From assembly GCF_013114825.1 (NCBI RefSeq), contig NZ_JAAVLX010000008.1, positions 295,728 to 359,727 of the forward strand: DNA of 64,000 nt, read 5' to 3'. Of this stretch, positions 41,253-49,297 are shown one piece after another. Source of the stretch: Bradyrhizobium australiense. GTDB lineage: Bacteria; Pseudomonadota; Alphaproteobacteria; Rhizobiales; Xanthobacteraceae. Below the pieces are notes generated by a model, which was not told the origin of the DNA, did not search any database, and worked only from the letters and a program-made list of their open reading frames with translations. Position numbers and translations under genes: made by a program. Within the stretch, counting starts at the first letter, position 1. Each line of letters begins with the position of its first letter.

Positions 41253-42518
41253 ATGGTGCAGGGACCACGCCGGATCACGCGGACGATTCTTGCCGGAGTT
41301 CTTGCCGGAGCGCTTTTGTGCACTGCGTTCGCCGTTGGCGAAGACCGCGCCCAATCCAGCGAGCAACTCAAGCCCGAGCCGACGCCTGACGATATCGCGC
41401 GCGGCAAGGCGCTGACGAACGCCGGCGACTGTGCAAGCTGCCACACCGCCGATCCCGCAAAACCGTTCGCCGGAGGCAAGCGGATCGACACGCCGTTCGG
41501 CGGCATCTATGCGCCCAACCTGACGCCGGATCGTGAGACCGGGCTCGGCGCATGGAGCGATGACGATTTCTACCGCGCGCTCCGCTTCGGCGTGGCGCGC
41601 GACGGCTCCCGCTATTACCCGGCCTTCCCCTATGCGAATTTCACGAAACTGACGCGGCAGGACATTCTTGCAATCCGCGCCTATCTGGCGACGCTGACGC
41701 CGACACGCAGCAAGACCCCCGCGCCCGAGCTGCGCTGGCCGTTCAACCATCGCTTCGTCATGCGCGGCTGGAACTGGCTGTTCTTCAAGCCCGGCATCCT
41801 GATGCCGGACCAGGCGAAGAGCGCGGAATGGAATCGCGGCCGCTATCTGGTCGAAGGCGTCGCCCATTGCGGCGCCTGCCACACGCCGAAGAACTTTTTC
41901 GGCGCGGACAAGCGCGGCCAGGCCTATGGCGGCGGGCGGGTCGCGGGCATGTTCGCGCCGCGACTCGATGCCGCTGAGCGCAGCGGCCTGAAATCCTGGA
42001 GCCTGGAAGACATCGCCGAATATCTGCAGAGCGGCCGCAATGCCAAGAGCAATGCCGGCGAGCTGATGTCGGAGGTCGTGATCAATTCGACCTCGAAGAT
42101 GAGCGATGCGGATGTCAGGGCGATCGCGATCTACCTGAAGGATTTGCCGGCGGGCGCACCGGAGCCGAAGGTCACCCCGCCCTCACCTTCGCAAATGGCC
42201 GCGGGCGAAAAGCTCTACAACGGCGCCTGTCTCGCCTGCCACGAAAAGGACGGATCGGGCGCGCCGCGGATCTATCCACCGCTGCCCGGCAACGCCAATC
42301 TGCAATCCGCCGATGCAATGAGCACGCTGCGTGTCATTCTCGACGGCGCCGAGACCGTGACGACGCCGCGCGTGCCCAACAAGGGATCGATGCCGGCCTA
42401 TGCCGCCAAGATGACCGATCAGGAGATTGCCGACGTGACTAACTACATCCGCAATGCCTGGGGCAATGCGGCACCGCTGGTGACGGCGGCGGAAGTCGCA
42501 AAGGCGCGGCGCAAGTGA
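41253..42518 (+). CDS. Triheme cytochrome c, alcohol/sugar dehydrogenase subunit type
   Basis: A 421-residue exported cytochrome. A signal peptide (ILAGVLAGALLCTAFAVG) is followed by three c-type heme motifs, CASCH near residue 60, CGACH near 206 and CLACH near 326, with Met ligands further down (for example KGSMPAYAAKM). This three-heme layout is that of the cytochrome subunit of membrane-bound dehydrogenases (alcohol, gluconate, sorbitol). The matching dehydrogenase subunit is not present nearby, so it is an orphan or serves a remote enzyme. Start ATG at 41253 follows GGGAGGCC; an upstream TTG is not preferred. Confidence 0.92.
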   Translation: MVQGPRRITRTILAGVLAGALLCTAFAVGEDRAQSSEQLKPEPTPDDIARGKALTNAGDCASCHTADPAKPFAGGKRIDTPFGGIYAPNLTPDRETGLGAWSDDDFYRALRFGVARDGSRYYPAFPYANFTKLTRQDILAIRAYLATLTPTRSKTPAPELRWPFNHRFVMRGWNWLFFKPGILMPDQAKSAEWNRGRYLVEGVAHCGACHTPKNFFGADKRGQAYGGGRVAGMFAPRLDAAERSGLKSWSLEDIAEYLQSGRNAKSNAGELMSEVVINSTSKMSDADVRAIAIYLKDLPAGAPEPKVTPPSPSQMAAGEKLYNGACLACHEKDGSGAPRIYPPLPGNANLQSADAMSTLRVILDGAETVTTPRVPNKGSMPAYAAKMTDQEIADVTNYIRNAWGNAAPLVTAAEVAKARRK

Positions 42519-42642
42519 TCGTGTCCGGACACATCAGGAACTTAGGGACTTGGCGGTTCCAACATTACGGGGTTGCCACGTTGGCGCGGAACATCCGGTC
42601 GCGCCAACCATTAGCTTGGAATGCTAACGGAGGAACCGATTC

Positions 42643-43053
42643 ATGGCATACCAACCCGATCCTAACGATCCTTACCGCGCTGGCCTGAGCGATGAAGAAG
42701 TCCGCCGTCAGGCCCGCTTCAACAGTCTCGATAACGAGTTGCAGCCCGATCCCGCGCTGACCGAAGGTCCGCCGAGTGGCGCCAAGGTCGCGATGTTCGC
42801 CGTTGCCATCGCGGTCGTACTCGGCGCCCTGTTCTATGGCCTCAACAACACCACCGTGCAGCAGGCCGGTACCTCGCCGACCAACCAGACCGCGCAGACG
42901 CAGCCGGCCAACCCCGCGGCGCCTCCCGGCATGCGTGATGTAACGCCGCGCGCGAATACCGAGCCGGGAACGACCACGGGCGCCGCGACCAATCGCCCGA
43001 CGCCGCCGTCGCCGAACCCGACCGGCACCGAGGTCGATCGCGCCAAGCAGTAA
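42643..43053 (+). CDS. Single-pass membrane protein with Pro/Thr-rich tail
   Basis: A 136-residue protein: an acidic cytoplasmic start (MAYQPDPNDPYRAGLSDEEV), one membrane helix at about 46-66 (AMFAVAIAVVLGALFYGL), then a Thr/Asn/Pro-rich periplasmic tail. Similar small anchored proteins are common in Bradyrhizobium with no assigned role. CGGAGGAACCG precedes the ATG and a strong terminator follows at 43077-43104. It follows the cytochrome gene by 124 bases. Confidence 0.75.
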   Translation: MAYQPDPNDPYRAGLSDEEVRRQARFNSLDNELQPDPALTEGPPSGAKVAMFAVAIAVVLGALFYGLNNTTVQQAGTSPTNQTAQTQPANPAAPPGMRDVTPRANTEPGTTTGAATNRPTPPSPNPTGTEVDRAKQ

Positions 43054-43076
43054 GTTAGACACACACGCCAACAAAG

Positions 43077-43104
43077 CAGCGGGCTCAATGCCCGCTGTTT
43101 TTTT
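43077..43104 (+). terminator. Rho-independent terminator
   Basis: CAGCGGGC at 43077-43084 pairs with GCCCGCTG at 43090-43097 around a TCAAT loop and is followed by seven T. Confidence 0.92.
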
Positions 43105-43121
43105 GCGCCTCGCCGGCGCGG

Positions 43122-43934
43122 CTAACTGAACATCTTGTTGATGTCGCCGCCGGGATAGCCGTTGGCAAATTCGGTGAACGTCCCCTGCTCCGCCATCTCC
43201 TTTGATGCCTTCATGAAGCCGCTCCAGGCCATCCGCGCCAGCGACGCGCCGACGCTGATGCGGCGGACGCCGAGGTCGGAGGCCGCTTTCAGCGACGGGC
43301 CGGCCGCGCCGACCAGGAGATTGACGGGTTTTGGATGCACCGCTTTCACGACAGCCGAAATTTCTTCCGCCGTCGCGATGCCCGGCGCATAGAGGCAATC
43401 GGCGCCAGCTTCGGCATAGGCAGTGAGCCGGTCGATCACTAGCTTCAAATCCTTCTGCCCGCGCAGGAATGCTTCGCAGCGGCCGGTGAGCAGGACGCCG
43501 CTATTGTCGGCATCGATGGCCTGGCGCGCCGCGCGGATCCGGTCGATGGCCAACGCACGATCGAACAGCGGCTTTGCGTTGTCTCCGGTAAAATCCTCGA
43601 TCGACAGGCCGGCGACGCCGGTCTTCACGGCGCGCGCGACATTGGCGCCGACCTTGTCCGGCTCGTGTGCAAAGCCGTCCTCGAAGTCGGCATTGACGGG
43701 AATGTCGACCGCCGCAGAGATCGCGGCGAGATGGGCGCAGACGTCGTCGACGGTGACGCGGTTGTCGGCTTTGCCAAGAGTCCAGGCAAAGCCCGCGCTG
43801 GTCGAAGCCAGCGCCTTGAAGCCGAAATGCTGCAACGCCTTCGCGCTGCCGACGTCAAAGGGATTGGGAATGATGAAGCATCCGCTCTCGTGCAATTTCC
43901 TGAACGCGGCGCCTTTGTCAGCAGATGTCAGCAT
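43122..43934 (-). CDS. Isocitrate lyase / PEP mutase superfamily protein
   Basis: A 270-residue TIM-barrel enzyme. It begins FRKLHESGCFIIPNPFDVGS, with ALASTSAGFAWTLG near 40-53 and PVNADFEDGFAHEPDKVGAN holding the metal-binding Asp/Glu. The KKCGH-type loop of isocitrate lyase is replaced by LTGRCEAFL near 148, as in the many small lyases of this superfamily such as oxaloacetate decarboxylase-like and 2-methylisocitrate lyase-like proteins. The reaction is not assignable. GGGGAGCACCC precedes the ATG. It converges with the cytochrome / anchored protein pair. Confidence 0.88.
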   Translation of the reverse strand: MLTSADKGAAFRKLHESGCFIIPNPFDVGSAKALQHFGFKALASTSAGFAWTLGKADNRVTVDDVCAHLAAISAAVDIPVNADFEDGFAHEPDKVGANVARAVKTGVAGLSIEDFTGDNAKPLFDRALAIDRIRAARQAIDADNSGVLLTGRCEAFLRGQKDLKLVIDRLTAYAEAGADCLYAPGIATAEEISAVVKAVHPKPVNLLVGAAGPSLKAASDLGVRRISVGASLARMAWSGFMKASKEMAEQGTFTEFANGYPGGDINKMFS

Positions 43935-44000
43935 GGGTGCTCCCCTAATGTTTGTTGGCGCCGCCTACATAGGAACGCAACGTCTGCTCCGCCAGACGCC

Positions 44001-44309
44001 TCACGCCGCGACCTTGCGTAGGAAGGTGCGCTCCTCGGCGAGGATGAACTTGTTCTCCTCGGCGAACTCAAAATTGGCCTTACCTTCGCTGTCCGCCCGC
44101 AGCCGCGCGCGGTAGCTTTCATAAGATGCGAGGCTGTCGAACGAGATCAGCGCAAAGGCGATGTTGTTGGTGCCCTCGTGCGGCATCCAGTAGCCGATCA
44201 GGTCACCGCCGCATTTCGGGATGATGGTGAGCCAGTTTTTTGAATATTGCTCGAACAACGCGCGCTTGAACGGGTCGAGCTGATAGCGGATGAAGACGGT
44301 GATAGTCAT
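44001..44309 (-). CDS. NIPSNAP-domain protein
   Basis: A 102-residue dimeric alpha/beta-barrel-like protein. It starts MTITVFIRYQLDPFKRALFE and has the family phrase PKCGGDLIGYWMPHEGTNN then IAFALISFDSLASYESYRAR. NIPSNAP members act as small enzymes or scaffolds; no reaction is known here. The start is set by GGAGATATGAA just before ATG. It lies 66 bases downstream of the PEP mutase-like gene on the same strand. A palindromic repeat precedes the gene. Confidence 0.85.
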   Translation of the reverse strand: MTITVFIRYQLDPFKRALFEQYSKNWLTIIPKCGGDLIGYWMPHEGTNNIAFALISFDSLASYESYRARLRADSEGKANFEFAEENKFILAEERTFLRKVAA

Positions 44310-44332
44310 TTCATATCTCCGGTGTTTGTAGC

Positions 44333-44418
44333 CGTCATTGCGAGGAGCGACAGCGACGAAGCAATCCATTCCTCCGCTTGTGGCGAGATGGAATGCTTCG
44401 CTTCACTCGCAATGACGG
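44333..44418. repeat. Complete intergenic repeat, CGTCATTGCGAG family
   Basis: Left end CGTCATTGCGAGGAGCGACA then GCGACGAAGCAATCCATT; right end GGAATGCTTCGCTTCACTC then GCAATGACGG. The two ends are inverted copies. It lies between the divergent NIPSNAP and ArsR genes. Confidence 0.88.
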
Positions 44419-44483
44419 AGCCCGTTGCTTCGATCGGAGAATACCCGCTTGCGCGTCATCGATGCTTCGTCTATCATCGAACT

Positions 44484-45194
44484 ATGAAAGCAGGTCCCGA
44501 TATCGCCCTGGTCGCCTCCCTGGTCGGCGATCCCGCCCGCGCCAACATGCTGACCGCGCTGATGGACGGCCGCGCGCTGACCGCGAGCGAATTGGCGCAC
44601 CAGGCCGGCATCACGCCGCAAACCGCGAGTTCGCATCTTTCCAAACTCGAGGCCGGCGGGCTGATCGAGCCCGAGAAGCAGGGCCGGCATCGCTATTACC
44701 GCCTCACCGGCCCCGATGTCGCCGGCGTGCTCGAAGGACTGGCCGGACTTGCGGAACGCGCCGGGCATACGCGCGTGCGCACCGGGCCGAAGGAGCCGGC
44801 GCTGCGCCGGGCGCGGATCTGCTACGATCATCTCGCCGGTGATCTCGGCGTGCAGATGCTCGATAGCATGCGCAAACAGCGGCTGGTCCGCCAGACCAAG
44901 CAATCCATCGAACTTACCGGCGAGGGCAAGCGCTTCATGGCCGAGGCGCTGCAGATCGACGCTGATAGGCTCGCCCACCCGCGCCGTCCGATATGCAAGG
45001 CTTGTCTCGACTGGAGCGAACGGCGGCATCATCTCGCCGGCACGCTGGGAGCTGCGGTGATGAACCGCTTCACCGAATTGAACTGGGCGGCGCGCGATCC
45101 CGCGCTCGGCAGCCGCGTGGTGAATTTCACCCGCACCGGCGAAAAGCGATTTGCGGCGCTGTTTGGAAGCGAGCAACCAAACCAGGGCTCTTGA
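44484..45194 (+). CDS. ArsR/HTH_20-family transcriptional regulator
   Basis: A 236-residue regulator. The N-terminal winged helix (residues 1-80) has DPARANMLTALMDGRALTAS and the recognition helix ITPQTASSHLSKLEAGGLIE. The C-terminal two-thirds carry a second region (ICYDHLAGDLGVQMLDSMRK, later ICKACLDWSERRHHLAGTLG) with a CKAC pair and His residues that could bind metal or sense redox. Longer ArsR-type proteins like this often control nearby metabolic genes; here it diverges from the NIPSNAP gene. No good ribosome site lies before ATG at 44484. Confidence 0.87.
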   Translation: MKAGPDIALVASLVGDPARANMLTALMDGRALTASELAHQAGITPQTASSHLSKLEAGGLIEPEKQGRHRYYRLTGPDVAGVLEGLAGLAERAGHTRVRTGPKEPALRRARICYDHLAGDLGVQMLDSMRKQRLVRQTKQSIELTGEGKRFMAEALQIDADRLAHPRRPICKACLDWSERRHHLAGTLGAAVMNRFTELNWAARDPALGSRVVNFTRTGEKRFAALFGSEQPNQGS

Positions 45195-45197
45195 ACT

Positions 45198-45446
45198 TTC
45201 AACGGGGCCGATAGCCGCCTCATCGTGCTCAACGAGGAAGGCATCAACGGCAACCACTATTACCTAATCGATGACCGCCGCCAGCTCAAACTGGTTCACA
45301 CGACGGACAACGCAGGCAATTGCAAGACCGCGCTGAAGGCCGAATGGCTCCTGATCTCCGAAAAATCTCCGCAAAATGTGAACCGCGCGGCCTTTACCGC
45401 ATCTGACATCGGCATCAATACAACTCCATCTTCAGATGGAGTTTGC
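45198..45446 (+). other. Short coding-like fragment between ArsR and hydrolase genes
   Basis: One forward frame reads RLIVLNEEGINGNHYYLIDD, RRQLKLVHTTDNAGNCKTAL and KAEWLLISEKSP before merging into the next gene's upstream region. Composition is protein-like, but there is no start with a ribosome site. It may be the end of a lost gene. Confidence 0.3.
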
Positions 45447-45447
45447 G

Positions 45448-46464
45448 ATGCGACCAATTCTTGCCGGCGTGCTCACCGCCGCCCTTTGCACTCAGCCTTT
45501 GCTGCCGGCCGGGGCCGCGGAAACCGCGCAACGCGAACCCTACGGCATCGGTCTCGAAGGTTTTGGCTACCCTTATCCCGTCCACATGCTGCCGCTGGTC
45601 AACGACGGCGAGCAGATGCGGATGGCCTACATGGACGTCGCTCCCGCGCAGCCGAACGGGCGCACCGTGGTGCTGCTGCACGGCCGCAATTTTCCATCGA
45701 GCTACTGGGCGCCGGTCACCAAGACCTTGAGCGATGCCGGTTATCGCGTGGTCGTGCCTGACCAGATCGGCTTCGGAAAATCGTCAAAGCCGCAAGGCGA
45801 CCTGCATTTCGATACGCTGGCGCGCAACACGATCGCGCTGCTCGATCACTTACAAATCGCAAAGGCCGACATCGTGGCGCATTCGCTCGGCGGCATGCTG
45901 GGCGTGCGGATCGCACGCGCCTACCCTGACCGGATCGCGCATCTGGTGCTGACAGCTCCGATCGGGCTGGAGGACTATCGGCTCTACGTGCCGCCGACGC
46001 CGACCGAAAAGATTTTGGAGAACGAAGATAAGCTTACAGCGGAAGCCTATCGCAAGCAGCTCGAGACGAACTACGCCCTAAAACTGCCGCCCGAACAGGT
46101 CACGCCCTTCATCGATGCACGTTTCAATATCAAGGGCAGCGCCGAATATCAGCGCTGGCTGCGCGCGTTCGTCAGTTCGGCACAGATGATCTATCGCGAG
46201 CCTGTCGTGCACGAGATCCCGCTGATCACGCAGCCGACGCTGTTCGTGATGGGCGCCGACGATTACAACGCGCCGGGAAAAGCGAATGCGCCGGAGGCGC
46301 TGCGCCCGAAGATGGGGCAGAACGCCGAGCTGGCCAAGACGCTCGCCGCCAGGATGGCACACGGCCGGGCCGAGGTGATTGCGAACACCGGGCACCTGGT
46401 GTTTCTGGAGGCGCCGGCGAAATACAACGAGCTGGTGCTCGGATTTCTGGCCGTAGCCCCATGA
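45448..46464 (+). CDS. Exported alpha/beta hydrolase
   Basis: A 338-residue hydrolase with a signal peptide (PILAGVLTAALCTQPLLPAGA). The fold markers are TVVLLHGRNFPSSYWAPVTK (oxyanion loop HG), VVPDQIGFGKSSKP, the nucleophile DIVAHSLGGMLGVR with Ser in HSLGG, an acidic turn in TLFVMGADDYNAPG, and the final His in VIANTGHLVFLEAP. All three triad residues are present. The length and cap region fit the haloalkane dehalogenase / epoxide hydrolase-like branch, but the substrate is unknown. ATG at 45448 is chosen because TGGAGTTTGCG precedes it. Confidence 0.9.
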   Translation: MRPILAGVLTAALCTQPLLPAGAAETAQREPYGIGLEGFGYPYPVHMLPLVNDGEQMRMAYMDVAPAQPNGRTVVLLHGRNFPSSYWAPVTKTLSDAGYRVVVPDQIGFGKSSKPQGDLHFDTLARNTIALLDHLQIAKADIVAHSLGGMLGVRIARAYPDRIAHLVLTAPIGLEDYRLYVPPTPTEKILENEDKLTAEAYRKQLETNYALKLPPEQVTPFIDARFNIKGSAEYQRWLRAFVSSAQMIYREPVVHEIPLITQPTLFVMGADDYNAPGKANAPEALRPKMGQNAELAKTLAARMAHGRAEVIANTGHLVFLEAPAKYNELVLGFLAVAP

Positions 46465-46548
46465 CAAATCACGACATTCATGTTCCGTTCAGGTGTTCGT
46501 GACTAAGTTCCGAACCGTGCCGCCTCGCGGCCAAGAACGGGAGAAAAC

Positions 46549-46788
46549 ATGAAGTACCTTTTCGCAGCAGTTTTGGCCCTGGGCACCGTTGCCAGCTTCA
46601 GCGCGGCGGAAGCCGCGGGGGGATGCGGCCCCGGCTGGCATCGCGGCCCCTATGGCGGCTGCCAACCCAATCGCCGCGTTGTGGTAGTGCCGCCGCGTGT
46701 GGTGGCGCCGCCGGTCGTTGTGGTACGCCCCGGTCGCGGCTGCCCCTACGGCACCGTGTGGCGTTACGGCCGTTGCCGCGCTTACTGA
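46549..46788 (+). CDS. Small secreted GCG_CRPN-type protein
   Basis: A 79-residue protein. Signal peptide FAAVLALGTVASFSAAEAA is followed by GGCGPGWHRGPYGGCQPN, the signature of a small-protein group in Bradyrhizobium and relatives (GCG then CRPN, here CQPN). A Pro/Val-rich spacer (VVVVPPRVVAPPVVVVRPG) and a CPYGTVWRYGRCRAY end follow. Four cysteines occur as two pairs. GGGAGAAAAC precedes the ATG, and a strong terminator follows the stop. The role of this group is unknown; a cell-surface place is inferred. Confidence 0.8.
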   Translation: MKYLFAAVLALGTVASFSAAEAAGGCGPGWHRGPYGGCQPNRRVVVVPPRVVAPPVVVVRPGRGCPYGTVWRYGRCRAY

Positions 46789-46804
46789 CTTTCGAAAGCA
46801 CGAC

Positions 46805-46832
46805 AAAAGCCCCGCTCGCGCGGGGCTTTTTT
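46805..46832 (+). terminator. Rho-independent terminator
   Basis: AAAAGCCCCGC at 46805-46815 pairs with GCGGGGCTTTT at 46820-46830 around TCGC, continuing as T. It follows the small secreted gene and also faces the convergent gene at 46864. Confidence 0.9.
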
Positions 46833-46863
46833 ATTGCCTGTCCGAGCAACTCCTGGCGACGGC

Positions 46864-47205
46864 TTATCTGTAATAACGCCGGCGCCAGTAGCGGCGGCGC
46901 CAATGACGGCGGCGATGCCAGCCCCAATATCTGCGGCGCCAGCGACGGCGACGCCAACCCCAATGACGACGGCGCCAGCCCCAGTGCCGGCGGCGCCAGC
47001 CGCGGCCCCAGCGCACTTCCTCGGGCGTGAGACGATCAACCTCATCGCCTGACGTGACGGCGGGTTGCGCATCCCTGTTGGCGGGAAGTTTGGCATCGTC
47101 AGCGAGCGGTGCCGGCATCAGCGGCGCGGCCTGCGCGCTCGCTGCGAGCGCGACACCGCCCGCGGCAAATCCAAAGGCGAGTTTCAGAAAGTGGCGGCGT
47201 TCCAT
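46864..47205 (-). CDS. Exported protein with Arg/Trp-rich repeat tail
   Basis: A 113-residue protein. ERRHFLKLAFGFAAGGVALA is a likely Tat signal (twin Arg then hydrophobic core), cut after AQAA. A short acidic middle (PANRDAQPAVTSGDEVDRLT) leads to a tail of about 45 residues built from HWGWRRR-like units, for example WGRGWRRRHWGWRRRHWGWR, then a RRRYYR end. Almost half of the tail is Arg. The 5' boundary is set by an ATG at 47205 behind GGAGGAGATGTG. Similar proteins occur in rhizobia; nucleic acid or polysaccharide binding is guesswork. Confidence 0.78.
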   Translation of the reverse strand: MERRHFLKLAFGFAAGGVALAASAQAAPLMPAPLADDAKLPANRDAQPAVTSGDEVDRLTPEEVRWGRGWRRRHWGWRRRHWGWRRRRWRRRYWGWHRRRHWRRRYWRRRYYR

Positions 47206-47432
47206 CACATCTCCTCCTCCGTTCGCTGTGTGCAGAAAGATGAGTTTCGATCCATGTAGATGAACGCGCGCTGAATTACGCATTCAGCTTCACCGCAATC
47301 GAAGCCGACGCACGTCTATTTTCGTGCGCTGTTGCGCGCAGCGGAACTTTTGTTGCTACCGCGGCTTTGCTGTATCCACCGCGCATGTCACGATCTGTCT
47401 CGCTTGACGAGCCAGGCGGATACGTCGTCGCC

Positions 47433-47750
47433 TCACGCCACAAGCTCTTCCACCAGCACCAGCACCTCGCGCGTTCGCGTCACGTCGGGCCAATCGCGGT
47501 TGAAATCGGCGACAAGCCGCTTCAACTCCGGCCCCGCCATCGCGCGATCGAGCGCCGCCTGGTCCGGAAATTGATACATCGCGTGGTGCAGCGACGGGTC
47601 CGTGGTGCTCCAGTAGCGCCACGCCTTCACGGCGCCGAACGATTTCATGGCATCCGGCAGATGCTCGCGCGAATACCAGGCATCGAATGCCTGGCGCTTG
47701 GCGGGATCGGACACGGTGGCGCGGACGACGAAGAAAAAGGCTGCGGGCAT
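47433..47750 (-). CDS. EthD/NIPSNAP-like ferredoxin-fold protein
   Basis: A 105-residue small protein: MPAAFFFVVRATVSDPAKRQ, then AWYSREHLPDAMKSFGAVKA and YQFPDQAALDRAMAGPELKR. The W-Y-x-x-E-H-L-P-D-A motif marks the dimeric alpha/beta barrel (EthD/DUF4286-type) group. Function unknown; enzymes of this fold often open rings or degrade small aromatics. GGAGAATCAA precedes the ATG. It is divergent from the phosphodiesterase gene, with a palindromic repeat in the gap. Confidence 0.82.
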   Translation of the reverse strand: MPAAFFFVVRATVSDPAKRQAFDAWYSREHLPDAMKSFGAVKAWRYWSTTDPSLHHAMYQFPDQAALDRAMAGPELKRLVADFNRDWPDVTRTREVLVLVEELVA

Positions 47751-47775
47751 TTGATTCTCCCTATTTTTTGTTCTT

Positions 47776-47867
47776 GTAGGATGGGCAAAGGCGCGCAGCG
47801 CCGTGCCCACCATTTCTTTCAGCGTTGTTGGGATGACGGTGGGCACGCTGCGCTTTGCCCATCCTAC
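47776..47867. repeat. Complete intergenic repeat, GTAGGATGGGC family
   Basis: GTAGGATGGGCAAAGGCGCG at one end and GCGCTTTGCCCATCCTAC at the other are inverted, with CCGTGCCCACCAT and ACGGTGGGCACGC as an inner pair. Confidence 0.88.
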
Positions 47868-47945
47868 ACATCCCTTGCAACATCCAACCGTCATATGCTC
47901 CGTGATATCAAGTCCGCGCGCAACGCATTATCCGAGGTGCCACCC

Positions 47946-49193
47946 ATGCCCGTCCACCATCGCTCCGCTCTCCTCTCGGCGCTCTGGCTCGTCACCGCGA
48001 TCCTCCCCGCAGCGGCCGAGGACATCCTGCTGCCGCGCGAGCCGCAGATCGGGCCGCGGCCGTTCTATCTCGTCGACAAGATGAAGGACGGGCCGCTGAA
48101 GACGCAGCTTGCGCAGTGCACGGGGCCGTTTCGCAAGACCGACTTCTCCATCGGCCACCGCGGCGCCGCGCTGGAATTTCCCGAGCATACGAAGGAGTCC
48201 TATATCGCCGCCGCCCGGATGGGCGCCGGCATCATCGAATGCGACGTCACCTTTACAAGAGACCGCCAGCTCGTGTGCCGCCACTCGCAATGCGACCTGC
48301 ACACCACCACCAACATCCTGACCGTGCCGGAGCTTGCCGCAAAATGCTCGCAACCCTTCGGCCCGGCTGATCCCGCGGCCGGCAAGAAAGCCTCCGCAAA
48401 GTGCTGCACGAGCGACATCACGCTCGCCGAATTCCGGATGCTGAGCGCCAAGATGGACGGCTTCAATCCGGATGCCAAAACACCGGCGGAATACCAGAAC
48501 GGCACGCCACGCTGGCGCACCGATCTCTACGCCAATTCCGGCACGCTGATGACCCATGACGAGAGCATCGCACTGATCAAGAGTCTCGGCGCCAAGTTCA
48601 CGCCTGAGCTCAAAGCGCCGGAGGTGCCGATGCCGTTCGACGGCGACTACACCCAGGAAAAATATGCGTCGCAGATGCTGGACGCCTACAAAAAGGCCGG
48701 CGTTCCGCCATCAGACGTGTTCGCGCAAAGTTTTGATGTCGCCGACATCCTCTACTGGGTGAAGACCGAACCGGAATTCGCTAAACAGGCGGTCTATCTC
48801 GAAGAGCGCTATGAAAAGCAGGGCCTCGATCCAAACAAGCCCGAGACATGGAAACCGTCGATGGCGGAATTGAAGGCGCAAGGCGTCGCGATCCTGGGCC
48901 CGCCGATCTGGACCATGCTGACGCTGAACGACAAAAAGGAAATCGTGCCGTCCGAATACGCCAAGGCGGCCAAGGCCGCCGGCCTCGACCTGATCGGCTG
49001 GTCGCTGGAACGCGACGGCCCCCTCAACAAGGGCGGCGGCTTCTACCACAAGTCGATCAAGTCGGTGATTGACCGTGACGGCGATACGCTGACGGTGCTC
49101 GACGTGCTGGCAAAACAGGTCGGCATCCGCGGCATGTTCTCGGACTGGCCGGCGACGACGACGTTCTATGCGAGCTGCACGGGGATGAAGTGA
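47946..49193 (+). CDS. Exported glycerophosphodiester phosphodiesterase
   Basis: A 415-residue secreted enzyme that should cut glycerophosphodiesters to glycerol 3-phosphate and an alcohol. Signal peptide LLSALWLVTAILPAAA; then FSIGHRGAALEFPEHTKESY with catalytic His-Arg and the Glu after it, and GIIECDVTFTRDRQLVCRHS with the metal Glu-x-Asp and second catalytic His. The C-terminal LIGWSLERDGP is the last barrel strand. An inserted region with four Cys (CDLHTT, KCSQ, KCCTS) is unusual and may form disulfides. GAGGTG precedes the ATG. A repeat follows. Confidence 0.92.
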   Translation: MPVHHRSALLSALWLVTAILPAAAEDILLPREPQIGPRPFYLVDKMKDGPLKTQLAQCTGPFRKTDFSIGHRGAALEFPEHTKESYIAAARMGAGIIECDVTFTRDRQLVCRHSQCDLHTTTNILTVPELAAKCSQPFGPADPAAGKKASAKCCTSDITLAEFRMLSAKMDGFNPDAKTPAEYQNGTPRWRTDLYANSGTLMTHDESIALIKSLGAKFTPELKAPEVPMPFDGDYTQEKYASQMLDAYKKAGVPPSDVFAQSFDVADILYWVKTEPEFAKQAVYLEERYEKQGLDPNKPETWKPSMAELKAQGVAILGPPIWTMLTLNDKKEIVPSEYAKAAKAAGLDLIGWSLERDGPLNKGGGFYHKSIKSVIDRDGDTLTVLDVLAKQVGIRGMFSDWPATTTFYASCTGMK

Positions 49194-49197
49194 GTTC

Positions 49198-49282
49198 GTA
49201 GGTGGACAAAGGCGCCTTGGCGCCGTGCCCACCATCAGCACTCCCCGGGTAATGGTGGGCACGCTTCGCTTTGCCGCCTACG
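49198..49282. repeat. Intergenic repeat, GTAGGTGG family
   Basis: GTAGGTGGACAAAGGCGCC and GGCGCCGTGCCCACCATCA, with TAATGGTGGGCACGCTTCGC and TTTGCCGCCTAC closing the far end. Close relative of 47776-47867. Confidence 0.85.
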
Positions 49283-49297
49283 AGTACCCGTTAAACG

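Noticed and set aside
46864..47000. Tandem GGCGCCAGC-like DNA repeat that might be a satellite or CRISPR-like array
   Set aside because: It is the coding sequence of the Arg/Trp-rich tail; the period follows codons and there are no spacers.
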